From positions 95,025-159,024 of the forward strand of contig VXBA01003712.1 of NCBI GenBank assembly GCA_013399895.1: a stretch of 64,000 nt of DNA, given 5' to 3'. How positions within the stretch are numbered: position 1 is the first letter of the stretch; every line of letters starts with the position of its first letter. Positions 61,368 to 64,000 of this stretch are shown one piece after another. The notes under the pieces were generated by a model. That model saw nothing but the letters and a program-made list of their open reading frames with translations. It did not search any database and had not been told where the DNA came from. The DNA is from Serilophus lunatus. Lineage: Eukaryota > Chordata > Aves > Passeriformes > Eurylaimidae. The translations under genes and the position numbers were made by a program.

Positions 61368-63399
61368 ATCCCCTTTCATTCTCAAAGGGAGAACAATGAA
61401 AGCTAATTCTGTAGGAATACTTATCAGCAAGTCCTTCTTTTTTCTCTTGCTTTCTCTGATAGATGCTGGATTTAGTCTTTTACTTCTGCTGCAGAGAAAC
61501 CCAAAGAATTATTTGCTGCTCATCTTGCTTCAAAATTTCTTTTGGCAAAAATCTCTCAGAAATTCGTGGTATCTGAGATGGAACTACTTTTGTAGGATTA
61601 TTACTATAATTAATGTGTGGAGTCTCTGTTCCTCTCCTAGAGAAGTCTGAAGCAAATCAAGAGACTTCAATAAGAATGTGCTTGTGCCAATATAATGTGC
61701 AGCTCATTACCACCTTCAACATTATGGTTTTACTTCTTATAGAAATTGTGAATTTTTATAACAGAGTGGTAGTTGAAAATTGCTTTTTGCTAGATCTGTA
61801 CATATATGTTGTACATACTCTTTAAATTCAGTTTACATAAATTTATTAAAATGAGATCTTGAAATAAAAATTGAATGAATTCTCTTTATGTGCAGGGGAC
61901 ATTTAGCATCATCTATAAAATATACATGAAATGTGCTTGATAAGAAATTGATATGTATTAAATAAAGCATTGATATATCTAGAAGACTTGAAAAATTGAA
62001 AAGGCAGACTATTTACAGCTTGAGCTATAGTAATTGGTATCTGCTGTGTCTTTTTTCTCCTTTTTCGTCTAATTAATAATATAGAACTGTAATGGCATTC
62101 TAAAAGTGCTACATTAGCTCTGTGCTCTAAGAGCTGTTTCTGCTGGACTTGAAACTAATCATATTGATTCCAGGAAGAGTTGAGTGCACTTGGACTTTCA
62201 CCATTTCTTCAGTGATTGCTTTACTATTTCCCTTATGATATAGCCATGAAGCCCATTTAAGTTGCTCTTTAATGATTCTTTGTCCTGTCTAATCCTTTGT
62301 TGCCCTGACTAAAGGCAAAACCTTTCGCTACATGTCACAGAGAAGATGCAAAATAGAAGCTCTACTTTCCACTCTGCTCTCTCTGCCATAGTCAGACATG
62401 ATGAAAATAGCAGTCCCCGTGCAAATGAATGCAGAGCATAACCTGAGTACTAGTGTATCCTAAGCAATTGAAGTCAGGACCTAAAATAATTTCCACTATT
62501 GAGAGAAGGTGACCAGTTCCCTTATTACACATAGTATCTGCAAATGCTTTTAGAAACAAGATTTCATTCATTGTGCAGCTTCTGTAGAGCTGGGGAGATT
62601 TGTATAATGATCCTCTCAAGAAATTGCTTTCTTTTCTTTGGTTTTGGTGACTTCTTCTCTCCTTCACGATGTGGCTAGTGCAGGTGAGTCAATCCATCTG
62701 ACAGCTGTCTAGTGCTTGACTACCTTGAAGGTAACAGCCTCAGACAAAGAACCATGTGCATTACTACTTTTTTTCTGCTCTTAGTACTTCGTAATAGGTA
62801 GATCTGGAAGAAGGCAGGTGGGATTTTTAAAGGTAGGCCTGCAGTGCAAAATAAACTTCCTGTTGACTTGGTTGGTTTGTGTGGGACTGGAGACAATAGG
62901 CACTTACCCATCCTGTAGCAGAGAGGGGTGCTGGTGATGGAACTCTCTCCCTCCAGTTTTGGATAAAATGATTACTCTGAAGTAAACTTCATTTTTTCTT
63001 TCACATTTCAGCTTCTCTTTTGGGGCCCAGTTTGAGTGATAAAAAACTCATACCACTGAAGATGCCTCAGAGGGCCTCATTTATCTGCATGAATAAGTGA
63101 ATTCAGAATGGTCTGGAATCTCAGGGGAAAAAATATACTTTTTCCAATGTATTTCTTTAAAACTAGGTTTTACAATCATTTTGATTTCCTGCTTTGGTTG
63201 GAAGTAGACATACCTAGGTGGCTTAAATTATTGCTGTTTTTATAGCGAAAATGAGGCAATACAGAAACTCTAGTATTTCAGCAACTGCAGAACAAAGACA
63301 AGATATAAACTGGTAGAACACCTAATGATTTTTGGTCTTTTTTAGCTGATGAGCTCTACAAGAAAGAAGCTAGGCCCTTTGTGTTTTTTCATTTGGTTT

Positions 63400-63560
63400 T
63401 GAGTTTTATGTTTGCCTGTTTGTTTTTTGGGGGGTCGTTTTGGTTTTGTTTGTTTTTCTGTTTGCATTTTTGGTTTATTGGGTTTTTTGGGGGGGAGGGG
63501 TGGTTGTTGTTTGGGAGGTTCATTTAGTTTGTTTTTTGATTTTTTTTGTTTATTTTTTTT
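63400..63560 (+). repeat. T/G-rich low-complexity tract
   Basis: A long degenerate run of GTTTTG and T/G homopolymers including TTTTTTGGGGGGGAGGGG. It creates spurious hydrophobic open frames, and smaller pieces continue to 63735. Confidence 0.85.
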
Positions 63561-64000
63561 ATCTGCAATCACCTCAAGGGCTTGAAAGATCACCTAATAC
63601 TTCCAGTAAAAGGATAATTTTTAATTTATTCTTTTTAGAGTTTTATAAGTTGTTTTTTTTGCAAGGTTCTTGCTTATATTTTAAGTCATGCAGTGGGTTT
63701 TTGTTTGCTTGTTTGTTTTTGTTTTGTTTCATCTCTCTCTTCTTCCTGGTACTGGATGGACTGCACCAGCTTTTTAGCTCTGCTCTCTTGAAGGCTTGAA
63801 TCCTAGAGGATCTGTCTTGGGTGCAGCTGAAGGACCCTTCCTTTCCTTGGTCTGATGTTTCAGAATGAGTTCTTTACTTGATGGCCTCTCAGCAATATAT
63901 CTGATTTCTGTATCACTTTGGGTGTATGAAGTGAGAAATCCTATTTGGAGAGGGCTCATTTTAGGTGAAAGGTAATGCCCTGGCTGAGGAGAAAATTTTG

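Larger units (their letters stand above)
58871..64000. other. Unique AT-rich sequence with low-complexity blocks
   Basis: No transposon, RNA gene or exon is recognised in the last 5 kb. It contains T/G-rich blocks, a (TAAC)n run at about 59980-59997 and a 32-bp tandem duplication, listed separately. Confidence 0.5.

Noticed and set aside
63400..63800. 119-codon frame rich in Phe, Val and Leu resembling a membrane protein
   Set aside because: It is a translation of T/G low-complexity DNA.
1..64000. CRISPR arrays, operons, rRNA or prokaryotic mobile elements
   Set aside because: None is visible. Repeat content, composition and lack of dense genes are those of a bird nuclear genome.

Overview
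The window reads as bird nuclear DNA and shows no intact host gene. The main evidence is the repeat content: about eleven fragments of the CR1 non-LTR retrotransposon (the dominant LINE of birds and other reptiles), ERVL-type and other long-LTR retroviral repeats, an AT-rich unique background, and an assembly gap of N. I cannot name the species. The abundance of LTRs would suit a songbird, but that is only a guess.

Layout. 0.9-3.15 kb is the longest CR1 copy (minus strand, from the endonuclease region to the 3' tail). Further CR1 fragments lie at 3.8-4.8 (+), 6.65-7.6 (+), 14.5-14.75 (-), 17.4-18.3 (+, internally deleted), 22.05-22.26 (-), 27.15-27.94 (-), 34.5-34.7 and 34.9-35.1 (-), 43.2-44.1 (+), 57.2-58.1 (+) and 58.6-58.9 (-). 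All are 5'-truncated or partial, and every reading frame I followed is broken. LTR elements lie at 11.5-13.1 (-), 13.8-15.15 (-), 25.0-25.8 (-), 27.9-29.4 (+), 47.3-48.5 (+, containing the N gap), 49.7-50.9 (-) and 51.9-54.15 (+, with another minus-strand LTR nested at 53.0-53.9). Five of these (11.5, 27.9, 47.3, 49.7 and 51.9 kb) look like one family of solo LTRs. They share terminal TGTRG/CYACA-type inverted ends, a TATA-like box (with CCAAT where preserved), a poly(A) signal and a related R region. Four have exact 5-bp target-site duplications and the fifth differs at one base.

The rest is unique AT-rich intergenic or intronic sequence with microsatellites, T/G-rich low-complexity blocks and a few small tandem duplications. 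Four items stand out as unexplained. The first is a near-perfect 36-bp-arm hairpin at 19286-19370. The second is a stretch at 35.1-36.5 kb that reads like a decayed protein-coding sequence. The third is a repeat-free block at about 9.8-10.5 kb that resembles a conserved non-coding regulatory element. The fourth is a set of three ~78-bp direct repeats in the U3 of the 27.9-kb LTR.

The coding potential seen is retrotransposon reverse-transcriptase remnants plus the doubtful 35-kb sequence. No operon, rRNA, tRNA or CRISPR array is present. Regulatory logic in the window is limited to LTR promoters and poly(A) signals, which could act on flanking transcripts. Family assignments come from recognition of conserved CR1 and LTR sequence, not from a database search.
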